DNA of 64,000 bases from Hyphomicrobium denitrificans ATCC 51888 (lineage in GTDB: Bacteria; Pseudomonadota; Alphaproteobacteria; Rhizobiales; Hyphomicrobiaceae), in the NCBI RefSeq assembly GCF_000143145.1, contig NC_014313.1, positions 1,736,001-1,800,000 of the forward strand, read 5' to 3'. Below are positions 53,616 to 62,264 of the stretch, piece after piece. The notes under the pieces were generated by a model. It did not search any database and had not been told where the DNA came from. It saw only the letters and a list, made by a program, of their open reading frames with translations. The position numbers and the translations under genes were made by a program. Every line of letters begins with the position of its first letter. Positions within the stretch are counted from its first letter, which is position 1.

Positions 53616-54451
53616 CGGTTCGGAACGGGACGTTGACGGACGTGCAGCGAGAAGCCGGATCGGATGTTTCTTCGGCGGGACGCGTTGAAGCCCGCGATGT
53701 GCATTTTTGCTTCGATAAGCGTGAGATATTGAAAGGCGTCAGCCTCGTCTTGGAGCGCGGCGAGGTTGTGTCTCTCCTCGGCGCCAACGGAGCTGGAAAA
53801 ACGACGCTGCTGCGGCTGCTTCTGGGGTTGGTGGCTCCGACACAGGGTGAAGTCTTCGTTGGGAATGTGCGTCTCGCGTCCTTGACCAGCCGACAGATCG
53901 CGACGCGCATTGCCTATGTGCCGCAAGTCCACACGACGCCGTTTCCTTATACGGTACGCGAGGTGGTGTTGATGGGACGGCTGCCGAAGCGAAGCCTATT
54001 GAGTAGCCCCCGCGAAGTTGATCATGCCGCCGTGCAGACGGCGCTTGATAAACTCGAGATTCGTCATCTTGCGGACCGCGTCTATAGCGGTATTTCGGGC
54101 GGCGAACGCCAGCTTGTGCTTATCGCACGCGCGCTCGCCCAGGAGGCTTCCACCCTAATATTGGATGAGCCGCTATCAAATTTGGATTTCGGCTATCAAG
54201 TAAAGATCGCGCAGCATCTGAAGGATCTCGCGAGAGACGGTCATTCGGTCTTGATAACCTGTCACGATCCGCAATTCGCTTATCAAGCGTCTAGCCGCAT
54301 CGCATTGCTCATCAACGGCCGCCTAACTCAAGATGGGCATCCTCACCAAATCCTGAATAGCGCAAGCTTGCGAAGCCTCTACGGCATCGATGTTGAATGT
54401 GTTTTGCTGAGCAAAGATCGCGCCGCGTTTTTCCCACGCGAGCCAGGCTAG
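53606..54451 (+). CDS. ABC-transporter ATPase
   Basis: ATPase of 281 residues for the adjacent permease. Walker A GANGAGKTTLLR, Q-loop YVPQVHTTPFPYTV, signature ISGGERQLVLIARALAQ, Walker B TLILDEPLSNLD and the switch His in VLITCHDP are all present. I start at GTG 53606, overlapping the permease stop by ten bases; no ATG lies before the first conserved block, so a later GTG or TTG in the next 15 codons is possible. It is the last gene of the uptake cluster. Confidence 0.92.
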   Translation: MALTVRNGTLTDVQREAGSDVSSAGRVEARDVHFCFDKREILKGVSLVLERGEVVSLLGANGAGKTTLLRLLLGLVAPTQGEVFVGNVRLASLTSRQIATRIAYVPQVHTTPFPYTVREVVLMGRLPKRSLLSSPREVDHAAVQTALDKLEIRHLADRVYSGISGGERQLVLIARALAQEASTLILDEPLSNLDFGYQVKIAQHLKDLARDGHSVLITCHDPQFAYQASSRIALLINGRLTQDGHPHQILNSASLRSLYGIDVECVLLSKDRAAFFPREPG

Positions 54452-54573
54452 GCATGCACTTTTCAGATCGTCGGCACTCGTCACCTTCGCGATGGGGTCG
54501 CGAAGAGCATAGAAATCGATGCCTATAAGAGGTTGCGGGATGGCTCAGCCGAAATCGGCGTAGGCAGTGTCCG

Positions 54574-55512
54574 TTACTGTGTCGTGCAGGCCGCCGATAC
54601 GTTTGTGGCCGTGTGGGAGGCCAGCCAGAGCGCGGCTTGAGACAGCACCTCGACCATGTGCGCATTCCCGTTGGCGTCAATCATTCCATGATCGAAAGCC
54701 GGAAACTCCCAATAGGTCAGATTGCATCGACCCGCGCTGGCGAACAGGTCGCCGACAGCTCGCGCAACATTTGACGCGCCTGCCCGGTCCCGCCCACCTT
54801 GAATAAGTAGAAAGTCCGTATCGGCGCGCAGCATGTAGTCGGCTGCGCGCCGGTCGATCGCATCGGCCCAAAAACGCAGGCTTTGCCCGGCCCACAATTC
54901 TGTGCTGTCCGGGTTCTGCCTTGCCCTCTCGAATGTGGCGTCAACCGTCGGCCAGCCTTCTTCGGGGATTGACTGCCGCACCATCTGGCCGAACGGCACA
55001 CCGCCTCCGGTGGAGATCAGGATAGCCGCATCGGCCCGAACCTCTGGCGCGAGCATCGCCATAACTATTCCGCCTTCGGAGCCGCCGAACAGAACCAGCT
55101 TGCCATTCCACCACGCCGCATCGCGCAGGCTGCCGATGATCTGGCGATAATCCGCAACGCGCTGCGAAACCGTATGATGCTCGCGGAATGGCTGCGAGCA
55201 GTCCCCATGATCGTCAGTTGGATTGTCGCCCGGTTTGACGCCATATTTTTCGACCGTCAACGCGGCGAGATTTCCGAAGGCGGACCGGGCAAGCTCAAGA
55301 TTCGAGCTTTGCATGGCAGCCGCACAGCCCGATCCCTGCGCAATGACGACCAGCGCCGACTTTGCTTCGTTGACAGGCAGATCGAGCATCCAGTGGATCA
55401 CGCTGCCATCTGCGCGAGGCGTTTCGAACGACCGGGGTTCGGCCATCGCCGGAGACGCTGCTATGAAAGCGGCGAAGACAAACGTCGCAAAATGCTTGGC
55501 ATGAGTGGGCAT
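54574..55512 (-). CDS. Secreted alpha/beta-hydrolase-like protein
   Basis: Exported protein of 312 residues: signal peptide (MPTHAKHFATFVFAAFIAAS, cleavage near AMA-EP). LFGGSEGGIVMAML is the nucleophile elbow (GxSxG) near residue 145, and VVIAQGSGCAAAM may form the oxyanion region. FLLIQGGRDRAG and PAFDHGMID supply the probable acid and His. ATG 55512 starts two bases after the membrane gene stop. Likely an esterase or peptidase; no substrate is evident. Confidence 0.78.
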   Translation of the reverse strand: MPTHAKHFATFVFAAFIAASPAMAEPRSFETPRADGSVIHWMLDLPVNEAKSALVVIAQGSGCAAAMQSSNLELARSAFGNLAALTVEKYGVKPGDNPTDDHGDCSQPFREHHTVSQRVADYRQIIGSLRDAAWWNGKLVLFGGSEGGIVMAMLAPEVRADAAILISTGGGVPFGQMVRQSIPEEGWPTVDATFERARQNPDSTELWAGQSLRFWADAIDRRAADYMLRADTDFLLIQGGRDRAGASNVARAVGDLFASAGRCNLTYWEFPAFDHGMIDANGNAHMVEVLSQAALWLASHTATNVSAACTTQ

Positions 55513-55514
55513 GG

Positions 55515-56174
55515 TTATACTTGAGAAGCGGTTTGATCGTGTCTTCCGAGCAGAAGCAATGGCGCAGCCGCCACTAGAAGAAGGGCGGCAATCTGCGCGA
55601 CGGAAGGCGTGGTCAGCGCTACGGCGATCTCGCCGCCCTGCTGGGGACCTATGAATTTCACCTGTATCTCGATGACGGCCGCAGCGACAATCGTGAGACT
55701 CATACCGACCAGCGGCCACATGGCGCGCGAACGCTGGCGCAGCGCCATGAAGGCCAGCATCCAAGCAAGGATCAGCGGCGCGACGTATGCCGCGAATTGC
55801 GTCGTTCCCCAGCCCACCGTACCGAACCAGGCGGGAGCGATGGGTGACGTTGCAAAGATCAACGCACAGGTCAGAAGCGCGACGATTGCGCCATAGCTGA
55901 CAATCGGAGCGATCAGGAAGACGGCCCAAGGCGTCTTGCCTGTCCAGCTATGAAATCGCCGGTCCGAAATCATTGGCTCAGCCAGCGTCTCGATGCTGCC
56001 GAGTCTCGATAACGCACGCTCTCGCGCCGCGTTCTCCGATATCCCCTCTTCCTCCAACTCCGCAGTCAGGTCATCGACGTGATCCCGAAGCTCGGACAAG
56101 TAGCGGTTGACAGTCTTGGGCCGTACGCCGGCACGCAAAAGCCTGTCGCGAAGAGGAGCGAATACGTCACGCAT
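55515..56174 (-). CDS. HAAS-domain membrane protein
   Basis: A 219-residue protein with an N-terminal HAAS (DUF1700-like) helical domain (RPKTVNRYLSELRDHVDDLTAELEEEGISENAARERAL quoted only in part) and four C-terminal membrane segments. HAAS proteins commonly pair with PadR repressors, as here: its ATG 56174 overlaps the padR stop by eight bases. They are thought to be membrane partners of the regulator. The hydrolase follows immediately. Confidence 0.8.
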   Translation of the reverse strand: MRDVFAPLRDRLLRAGVRPKTVNRYLSELRDHVDDLTAELEEEGISENAARERALSRLGSIETLAEPMISDRRFHSWTGKTPWAVFLIAPIVSYGAIVALLTCALIFATSPIAPAWFGTVGWGTTQFAAYVAPLILAWMLAFMALRQRSRAMWPLVGMSLTIVAAAVIEIQVKFIGPQQGGEIAVALTTPSVAQIAALLLVAAAPLLLLGRHDQTASQV

Positions 56175-56508
56175 GGCGCGGCCCCTCCAACACATTGCGG
56201 ATGGCCATTGTGGTGCGTTGCCATGAGCCTTGAATGTCGCGACGGCGGCGCTCGCCTACAGGCGTGAGGCTGTAGTAGATGCGGCTTCGTCCCGATACAG
56301 ACTGACGTCGCGATTTAAGCGCGCCCTCGCGCTCGAGCATGTGCAGGACTGGATAGACCACGCCTTCACCAAGGACGATGGTTTCGCCGGTTGCTTCCTT
56401 GATCGCCTGAACAAGCTCGTAGCCGTACATTTCCCGCCCCTTGAGCAACTGAAGGACGAGCAGTTCGGGCACGCCGTTTAGAAAGCTAGGGTTCGCGTCT
56501 CGTTTCAA
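56167..56508 (-). CDS. PadR-family transcriptional regulator
   Basis: Winged-helix repressor of 113 residues. LLVLQLLKGREMYGYELVQAIKEATGE, the wing EGVVYPVLHMLEREGALKSRR and GRSRIYYSLTPVGERR are diagnostic for PadR subfamily 1. It lies at the head of a padR-HAAS-hydrolase operon, which it probably represses. The ligand is unknown. Confidence 0.92.
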   Translation of the reverse strand: MKRDANPSFLNGVPELLVLQLLKGREMYGYELVQAIKEATGETIVLGEGVVYPVLHMLEREGALKSRRQSVSGRSRIYYSLTPVGERRRRDIQGSWQRTTMAIRNVLEGPRHA

Positions 56509-56824
56509 ACAATCGCTCCATACCTATCATCTCAAGGCATATACCTCGTAGCGATAGGCATGGCAATCCGCCTCCGTGCAAAACGGTTGAAACTCGACCC
56601 ATGCCTCCTGTCAGAACCTGGTGCCGGCGTGGGCAGTCAAACACCGCGCACCGCCGGATAAAGTGGTGCAGAGATCGACCATCAGTGCATCGAAATTCGG
56701 GACCAGCACTTCTCAATTCAAAGGCCCCGCTACAGCCTCGATCCGACGCGGCGGCGAACGCTCACCCGAAGCCGGAGTTCTTCGATCAACGAAACCCAAA
56801 TCGCGTTGCGCTGTTGTCCTGAGG
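56509..56824. other. Divergent region between padR and cupin gene
   Basis: About 315 bases. Near padR there are CCTATC (56521-56526) and GATAGG (56552-56557) as an imperfect dyad around CTCAAGGCATATACCTCG, a possible PadR operator. The half next to the cupin shows no clear promoter. No gene seen. Confidence 0.4.
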
Positions 56825-57166
56825 ATGAAACACGCATCCGTCACGTACGCTAAAGGTTTCCGAGTGCTGATCGGCGACGCTCGCTCACAGGCGGCGTCGA
56901 TGGTCATCGAGCCGGGCGGCAGAGAGGGCGGCCCGGATAACCGTCATCACGGAGCCGACCAATGGCTTTATGTCGAAAGCGGTCACGGCGAAGCGCGCAT
57001 CAATGGGCATACCTATCCGCTCGAGGCAGGATCGCTGGTGCTGATTCAGCGCGGCGACCGGCATGAGATCGTAAACACCGGCCGCTCGACGCTCAGAACG
57101 CTGAATATCTACGTTCCGCCCGCGTATACGTACGACGGTCACGAACTACCACCCGCAAAGGCATAA
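56825..57166 (+). CDS. Cupin-domain protein
   Basis: Single-domain cupin of 113 residues. Motif 1 GGPDNRHHGADQWLYVESGHGEARI (in part) supplies two His, motif 2 GSLVLIQRGDRHEIVNTG a third His, consistent with a bound metal ion. ATG 56825 is the only ATG near the domain start, with GAGG directly upstream at short spacing. It could be an enzyme or a sugar or ligand-binding protein; no specific call. Confidence 0.8.
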   Translation: MKHASVTYAKGFRVLIGDARSQAASMVIEPGGREGGPDNRHHGADQWLYVESGHGEARINGHTYPLEAGSLVLIQRGDRHEIVNTGRSTLRTLNIYVPPAYTYDGHELPPAKA

Positions 57167-57188
57167 GCAAGATCGTCCAAGTTGATAA

Positions 57189-57371
57189 TTAGGATTTCGG
57201 GGGCTTGCCCGCGCGCGAGTTGTCGTCCGACGTATCGGAAAGATTCTCGCGCTCCTTGATGCGGTCTTCCGTCTCGATAATGCTCTGCTCTTTGTCGGAT
57301 GGCGTGTGCTGTTGCCGCGGTTGCTGCGAGCTGTCTTCGTCCGGCTTCGCCTTCGGCGCCTTGTCCTTCAT
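57189..57371 (-). CDS. Small charged low-complexity protein
   Basis: A 60-residue hydrophilic protein rich in Lys, Asp, Glu, Gln and Ser (MKDKAPKAKPDEDSSQQPRQ to NSRAGKPPKS), likely disordered. AGAGGAG lies eight bases before ATG 57371. The frame extends upstream to 57413 without support. No family recognised; such proteins in this order are often stress-related, but nothing here proves it. Confidence 0.6.
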   Translation of the reverse strand: MKDKAPKAKPDEDSSQQPRQQHTPSDKEQSIIETEDRIKERENLSDTSDDNSRAGKPPKS

Positions 57372-57529
57372 GCGTCGTGCTCCTCTCATGACGCGGGCTG
57401 CACTGCCCTGCATCGCGAATGAGCTAACGCTTATGCTTCAGCGTCGTTCCTCAACTGCGTTTGAATCACGCCGCATGCGAAATGGGAGAGATGTTTCAGA
57501 GCACTCTCCCCCAAGTCAGTTACGCGAAG

Positions 57530-57649
57530 TTAGCCGACGATAAAGGTCCAGATCGCGAACCCGAGAAGGCCGGCAACCATAACGACGTTGAACAGGCTAT
57601 TGAGCTTCCCAACGTCGTTGACCGCTTTGGCATCATGATAATAGGCCAT
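57530..57649 (-). CDS. 39-residue single-pass membrane protein
   Basis: Reads MAYYHDAKAVNDVGKLNSLF and ends with a hydrophobic helix (VVMVAGLLGFAIWTFIVG). A perfect AAGGAGG lies seven bases upstream of ATG 57649, the best ribosome site nearby, which argues that this small frame is real. No homologue recognised; a small respiratory or regulatory membrane subunit is possible but unsupported. Confidence 0.68.
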   Translation of the reverse strand: MAYYHDAKAVNDVGKLNSLFNVVMVAGLLGFAIWTFIVG

Positions 57650-57952
57650 GGAAGTCCTCCTTAGCTGCATTACTCATGATGTGGGAACGCTGGGAGCGAA
57701 TTTCCAGGCAACGGACACCGCGCCGCAGCATATGAGGCCCAGCCGGAAAAGGCGGAGCACGCGCTCGGAACAGGTTAGATGTCCACGCGTACCGATGCGT
57801 TGGTGTCGCAGCGAGAAACCGGCAAAATGGCTGCGTCCATCATTCCCTGTTGTGGCCGGTTACCACCGGCGCGTGCTTCGAAACAACGCTCAAGATCAGG
57901 GAGAGTTCAATCCATCGCACCGGTTTCAAGCGACCTATCTCTGCTGCGCGGA
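57650..57952. other. Intergenic region without visible features
   Basis: About 300 bases between the small membrane gene and the secreted-protein gene. Frames here are short and lack ribosome sites; I see no hairpin or promoter I would defend. Confidence 0.45.
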
Positions 57953-58438
57953 TCAGCGCCGATTAAGACTGACCTTTGCGCCTTTGAGCTCGGAACCGGC
58001 CGTCGAAATGGTGATGTTGATCGACTGCTGCGATGCCGAGAACGCAATCGAGACCGTTCCCTCCAGACTGCCGCCGAAGTCCACGCGCAGCGCATTGTCG
58101 CTGATCGTGCCCGATGCATTGCCGGTGGCGTTATTCGTGCGTTCCTCCCACGTGCCCGACAGCTTTCCGTCCGCATATGCGAGCTTGCTGCGAAACTCGA
58201 TCTTGTCCGGCTGGCCGGTGCAGCGTAACGCGATGCCGAGCGATTTGCCGCCGTCCGCGCTTCTATAATAGCCGAGGCAGCTAAGCTTGTCGGGCGGGCC
58301 GCTGGTATAGATCAGATCGCCTCCGCCGCCCCACGACCCGTTCAAAAGATTAAATGGCAAATCGCCTGCCTGTGCGGCGCTCGCAGACGCCCATCCAAGA
58401 AGCGTCGCGGCGGCCAAGAACGTGAAGCGCGTTTTCAT
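57953..58438 (-). CDS. Secreted protein of unknown function
   Basis: A 161-residue exported protein: signal peptide (MKTRFTFLAAATLLGWASAS, cleavage near AQA-GD). The mature part begins LNGSWGGGGDLIYTSGPPDKL and contains two Cys (LSCLGY, LRCTG) and strand-rich repeats (GKLSGTWEERTNN, GTVSIAFSASQQSINI). This lipocalin-like beta pattern occurs in many uncharacterised alphaproteobacterial proteins. GGGGGA lies four bases before ATG 58438. Confidence 0.72.
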   Translation of the reverse strand: MKTRFTFLAAATLLGWASASAAQAGDLPFNLLNGSWGGGGDLIYTSGPPDKLSCLGYYRSADGGKSLGIALRCTGQPDKIEFRSKLAYADGKLSGTWEERTNNATGNASGTISDNALRVDFGGSLEGTVSIAFSASQQSINITISTAGSELKGAKVSLNRR

Positions 58439-58497
58439 CCAGTCCCCCTGTTGAACTGCGGCGATCGTGTCCTGCTGCAGGACATCGACGCAAGAAT

Positions 58498-58866
58498 TTA
58501 TTTGACCCGGCGCTCGTCGAGTTTGCGTTTCGCGCCTTCCCACATCAGATCGACGAGGCCGCTCTGCTTCGGCTTCGTCTTCACGCTTTTGATCTGCTCG
58601 TCGGTCGCCAACGCAAAGCCTTTCAGCAAGCTCTTCAGATCCTTTTCCGTGAAGCCGATGAAGCTTTCCCTAAAATCCGCATATTCGGCGCGCGCCGCGG
58701 CGAGAATGGGATCGGCGACTTTCGCTGCATCGGGACCCGAGAAGACGACAGTCACGCCGGCCGCGTCGAGCAGCCGCTTTGCAAACGTCGGATTGGCGAC
58801 CGCCTCCTCCCGAATGACCTCGAAGATGCGTTCGAGAGCTTCGCCGGGTGAAACTGATTTGCTCAC
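58498..58866 (-). CDS. Small helical protein downstream of ParA-like gene
   Basis: A 122-residue soluble, mostly helical protein with GTG start at 58866 (GAGG five bases upstream). It begins MSKSVSPGEALERIFEVIRE and ends in a basic tail (GAKRKLDERRVK). It starts seven bases after the ParA-like gene, so the two are co-translated. It could serve as the partner that ParA-type ATPases usually need, though no ParB or CopG motif is visible. Confidence 0.65.
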   Translation of the reverse strand: MSKSVSPGEALERIFEVIREEAVANPTFAKRLLDAAGVTVVFSGPDAAKVADPILAAARAEYADFRESFIGFTEKDLKSLLKGFALATDEQIKSVKTKPKQSGLVDLMWEGAKRKLDERRVK

Positions 58867-58873
58867 TGTACCC

Positions 58874-59749
58874 TCACTGGTTCGCGCTCAGTCTTTCCGC
58901 CACGGCTTTCGTCACCGCGACGAGATCGGGAAGTGCGTTGCCGTATTTCTCTCGCGCGGAACGAAAATTGCCTGCGCCGGGATGCGTCGCAGCGTTCTGA
59001 AGCGCTGTCGAATAAGGGACCGGACGCGGGATCGCGTTCAGCTCATACAGCCCTTGCCGAATGTGATGAAGCATCTCGCGCTGCGTGGTGTTCGTCGCAT
59101 GATACTGCGTGATCAGCGGATGCACGCGCACGCGAGACGCGAGGCCGAGGTCGTCCGCGAGAATGAATCGCAAGAAATCCGTCAGCGTCGAATAGGCGTT
59201 CGTCTCCAGGCTCGTCGGCATGACGATGTGCTGCGCCAATCGCAAACCGGCAAGCCCGAGGACGCCGGGCCCAGCCGGACAATCGATCAGGACGACATCG
59301 TAGTTGGACTCGATCTGATACAGCTCGGCACGCAGCGCGTTCGAAAGCAGAACGTCGAGACGATCCTTGCGCCGCTTCTTGCGCACGGCATGCTCGAATT
59401 CTGGGAGCGTGCCGAGCAGCTCGTGGTTCGACGGGATGATGTCGATGAGCCCCGGCTGGCGGCCGCGAAGCTCGATCAGATCTCCGGCAGCAACGCGATG
59501 TCCCGCGAGACGAATGCTATCGCCTTTATGAAAAGACTTCAGAATGGCGCCGAGTCCGATCTGCCGCGATTTCAGCTCCTGCTCGGCGCCAATGCTAAGC
59601 AATGCTTTCGAAACTCCGGCTTGGGGATCGGCATCGATGACGAGGATGCGCGCGCCAAATGTCAGCGCAAGCCCATCGGCGAGCATCATCGTCGTCAGAG
59701 ACTTGCCGACGCCGCCCTTCGGGTTCGCGACCGCCACGAAAATGCTCAT
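58874..59749 (-). CDS. ParA-family ATPase
   Basis: Deviant Walker A ATPase of 291 residues: KGGVGKS at residues 11-17 with the signature Lys, DADPQAGVSKALL (motif A') and VVLIDCPAGPGVLGL (Walker B). An unusually basic insert (VRKKRRKDRLDVL) follows. ParA proteins position plasmids, chromosomes or protein complexes. No parB, parS-like repeats or replication gene lies nearby, so this is an orphan or a system of another kind. The start overlaps the upstream gene by four bases. Confidence 0.88.
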   Translation of the reverse strand: MSIFVAVANPKGGVGKSLTTMMLADGLALTFGARILVIDADPQAGVSKALLSIGAEQELKSRQIGLGAILKSFHKGDSIRLAGHRVAAGDLIELRGRQPGLIDIIPSNHELLGTLPEFEHAVRKKRRKDRLDVLLSNALRAELYQIESNYDVVLIDCPAGPGVLGLAGLRLAQHIVMPTSLETNAYSTLTDFLRFILADDLGLASRVRVHPLITQYHATNTTQREMLHHIRQGLYELNAIPRPVPYSTALQNAATHPGAGNFRSAREKYGNALPDLVAVTKAVAERLSANQ

Positions 59750-60294
59750 CGCCGCAATTCCGTGATCCAGCTGAGCAGTTTCGTTCGGTCGTCCTGTGAC
59801 AGGCGTGTTTCGACAAACTCGTCGAAAGCATCGGACGACGGTTCATGGCGGCGCGCGGGCAGATGCAAAACGTAGGACGTGAGATCGCCCGGCGTGCTGA
59901 ACGTGATCAAGCCGACGCCGTAATGGGAACATCGCGACAGAATGGTTGAGCAGTCGGCGCGGGATTCATTCCAGTCGCCGACGTGCCAGACGAGATGCGT
60001 GAAATTGACAAGCGAGGTATGGTTCAACGCCTCGTGCACGGACTGAACGGAACACGCGCCTTGCGGCTTCACTTCAAAGCCGTGCAGATCGATCTGCCAG
60101 CTCAATCCATATTTCTGGCGGGAGAGGCTGATGATGCAAAGGTCGGGCTTCGACCAGATGCCCGTCGCGTTGCCGCCGGTGTTTGCCGTGATCGCTGTGA
60201 TGTGACGAAGATCGCCGCGGGCCGGTTGCAGGCGATCGCGGAAACGGAGTTCAAGATAGTTGTATACGGGCTCGTACAGATCACGCTCGAGCAT
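59746..60294 (-). CDS. PD-(D/E)XK-like protein upstream of ParA
   Basis: A 182-residue protein. The stretch GIWSKPDLCIIS followed by HGFEVKPQG gives Asp51, Glu74 and Lys76 in the order and spacing of a PD-(D/E)XK nuclease core, and the N terminus LERDLYEPVYNYLELRF resembles the first helix of such proteins. No DNA-binding domain is evident. It heads a three-gene operon with the ParA-like ATPase and the small helical protein. Nuclease activity is inference. Confidence 0.6.
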   Translation of the reverse strand: MLERDLYEPVYNYLELRFRDRLQPARGDLRHITAITANTGGNATGIWSKPDLCIISLSRQKYGLSWQIDLHGFEVKPQGACSVQSVHEALNHTSLVNFTHLVWHVGDWNESRADCSTILSRCSHYGVGLITFSTPGDLTSYVLHLPARRHEPSSDAFDEFVETRLSQDDRTKLLSWITELRR

Positions 60295-60464
60295 GCGCTA
60301 CGCCCCCAACAAATTCCGCCGCAACCATAGGGAGTGAACGGCGCGAACGCCAGCGCATAGACCGCGCGGCCGGGTGTTTGTGTGACACGCAAATCACTGG
60401 CGGGTCGAGGCCAGCCAATCAAAGATCAAGCGGTGCGGAATAGCGCACCTCGGCGTCGTGCCGC

Positions 60465-62264
60465 TCACGATCGCGCGACTGCGCCGGCAGCGGCTTCGGC
60501 ATTACCGCGCTTGGCGACCGTCGTCACCATGCGCAGCAATTCGCCGAAATCGAATGGCTTTGCCACATGAGCGGCCATGCCTGCCGCCATGCAGTTCTCG
60601 ACGTCCGACGGGAAAGCGTTCGCCGTCATGCCGATGACGGGGGGAAGCGTGTGCTTCGGCGTCAGGCGACCGATCGCACGCGTGGCTGCGAGGCCGTCCA
60701 TCCCTGGCATCTGAACGTCCATCAGCACGACATCGAATGAGTCATCCTCGACGCGTGCGATCGCTTCAGGGCCGCTGGCTGCGGTGATGACGTCGTGGCC
60801 GGCCCGTCTCAGCACCGCGGATGCGAGTTTTCTGTTCGGTTCGACATCGTCGACGACGAGAACCTTCAGCGGGCGCGGCTCGGCTCCGCCGGCATCGATT
60901 GCGTCCTGCTGCGCATCGCGATCGCGTGCGGCAATCTCCAGCGGGACCTCGAACCAGAACGTCGAACCCTCGCCCTCATGGCTTTCGATATCGATTTTGC
61001 CGCCGTTGGCCTGGACGATGCTTCTGCATATCGCAAGTCCCAGACCCGAGCCGCCGCGACGGTCGCGGCCATTATCGAGTTGGCTGAATCTCTGGAACAG
61101 GTTCGGTATCAGGTCGGCGCGAATGCCGGGCCCCGTGTCACGCACGAAAAAGCGAACGTTTGCCGAGTTCTCTTCCCTGTCGAGAATCTTGGCGCCGACC
61201 ACGACCGATCCCTCCGACGTGAACTTGACGGCATTGTTCACGAGATTGAGCAGCACCTGCCGGAGGCGATGAGCGTCGGCCGTGAACGTCAGATCATGGA
61301 GATCGGGGTCTATTTCAGAACGAATGACCAAACCCTTTTCGCGCCCTTCGGCGAAGAAAAGCGCGACGCAGCCTTCGATCAGCGGCGGAAGCGTGACGCT
61401 GCTTTTTATGAACTTCAGCCGGCCCGCCTCGATCGCCGAGAAATCAAGGATATCGTTGACGATCGCGAGCAGCGCCTTGCCCGCGTCTCGCACGATGGAC
61501 AGATCATTGGTGTCTTCGCGACTGAGACCTTGCCGCGCGAGCACCAGGCTCGTGTAGCCGATGATGCTGTTCAGAGGCGTGCGGATTTCGTGGCTCATGG
61601 TCGCGAAGAATTCGGACTTGGCGCTGGTCGCGCGCTCGGCCTCTTCGCGCGCCATCTTCGCCTCGGCCTCGGAAACCCGGATTTGATCGAGCGCGTGCAG
61701 ACGTTCGAGGAACATGCGTCCGCCGATCGCGATCAAAAACAACAGGAACGCGAGGAAGCTTGCCGCGAGGGCGGCGAGAATGAAATTCTTTTCCGCTCCG
61801 AGGAGCCCCCATTTGACGATCAAAGGCGCGAGGATCGTGATCGCCGAGACCGCCGCTGCCGCCGGTACCGGCATCAACAGCAAACTCCCGCTCGCCGCCA
61901 TTCCAACGGTCAGCGCAATCAGAATGATCTGGCGGTTATCATCGAGCCAACCAAGCCAGGTCACAGCGAGCACCGCCCAAGGCAACGAAAGCAAAAAGGC
62001 GTAAACGAGCGCGATATTTGCGCTGTGCACGTTTCGCCGCTTCGATTTCGTCTCAAACTTTCTCGCGTACGTCTGCAGGCCAATGCCGGTGCATATCGTC
62101 AACGAACAGATGGTCCAGACAAGTAGCCAGCCGAAAGGAATAGCGCCCACGAACGCGATGAACGCAATCACGGCGTTGATCGCGTACCCGATCATCGCGA
62201 ACGTCGTTGTGCGCGCGATGCTCGTCATCTGCTCTTTGTAGACGCGGAGCCTAATGAGATGCAT
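60465..62264 (-). CDS. Hybrid sensor histidine kinase with receiver domain
   Basis: Membrane-bound kinase of 599 residues. Six N-terminal membrane segments form the sensor, followed by a coiled coil, HisKA (SHEIRTPLNSIIGYTS), HATPase (NLVNNAVKFT, DTGPGIRAD, GGSGLGLAI) and a C-terminal receiver (VLVVDDVEPNRKL, phospho-Asp in VVLMDVQMPGMDG, VAKPFDF). ATG 62264 overlaps the upstream HPt-like stop; ATG 62228 is shorter. No periplasmic sensor domain is seen, so the input is probably membrane-borne. Confidence 0.92.
   Translation of the reverse strand: MHLIRLRVYKEQMTSIARTTTFAMIGYAINAVIAFIAFVGAIPFGWLLVWTICSLTICTGIGLQTYARKFETKSKRRNVHSANIALVYAFLLSLPWAVLAVTWLGWLDDNRQIILIALTVGMAASGSLLLMPVPAAAAVSAITILAPLIVKWGLLGAEKNFILAALAASFLAFLLFLIAIGGRMFLERLHALDQIRVSEAEAKMAREEAERATSAKSEFFATMSHEIRTPLNSIIGYTSLVLARQGLSREDTNDLSIVRDAGKALLAIVNDILDFSAIEAGRLKFIKSSVTLPPLIEGCVALFFAEGREKGLVIRSEIDPDLHDLTFTADAHRLRQVLLNLVNNAVKFTSEGSVVVGAKILDREENSANVRFFVRDTGPGIRADLIPNLFQRFSQLDNGRDRRGGSGLGLAICRSIVQANGGKIDIESHEGEGSTFWFEVPLEIAARDRDAQQDAIDAGGAEPRPLKVLVVDDVEPNRKLASAVLRRAGHDVITAASGPEAIARVEDDSFDVVLMDVQMPGMDGLAATRAIGRLTPKHTLPPVIGMTANAFPSDVENCMAAGMAAHVAKPFDFGELLRMVTTVAKRGNAEAAAGAVARS

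Noticed and set aside
58874..59749. Plasmid or chromosomal partition locus
   Set aside because: Only a ParA-like ATPase is present; no ParB, parS repeats or replication initiator is nearby.
60795..62126. 443-codon open frame on the plus strand
   Set aside because: Antisense to the hybrid histidine kinase, whose H, N, G and receiver motifs are all in place.
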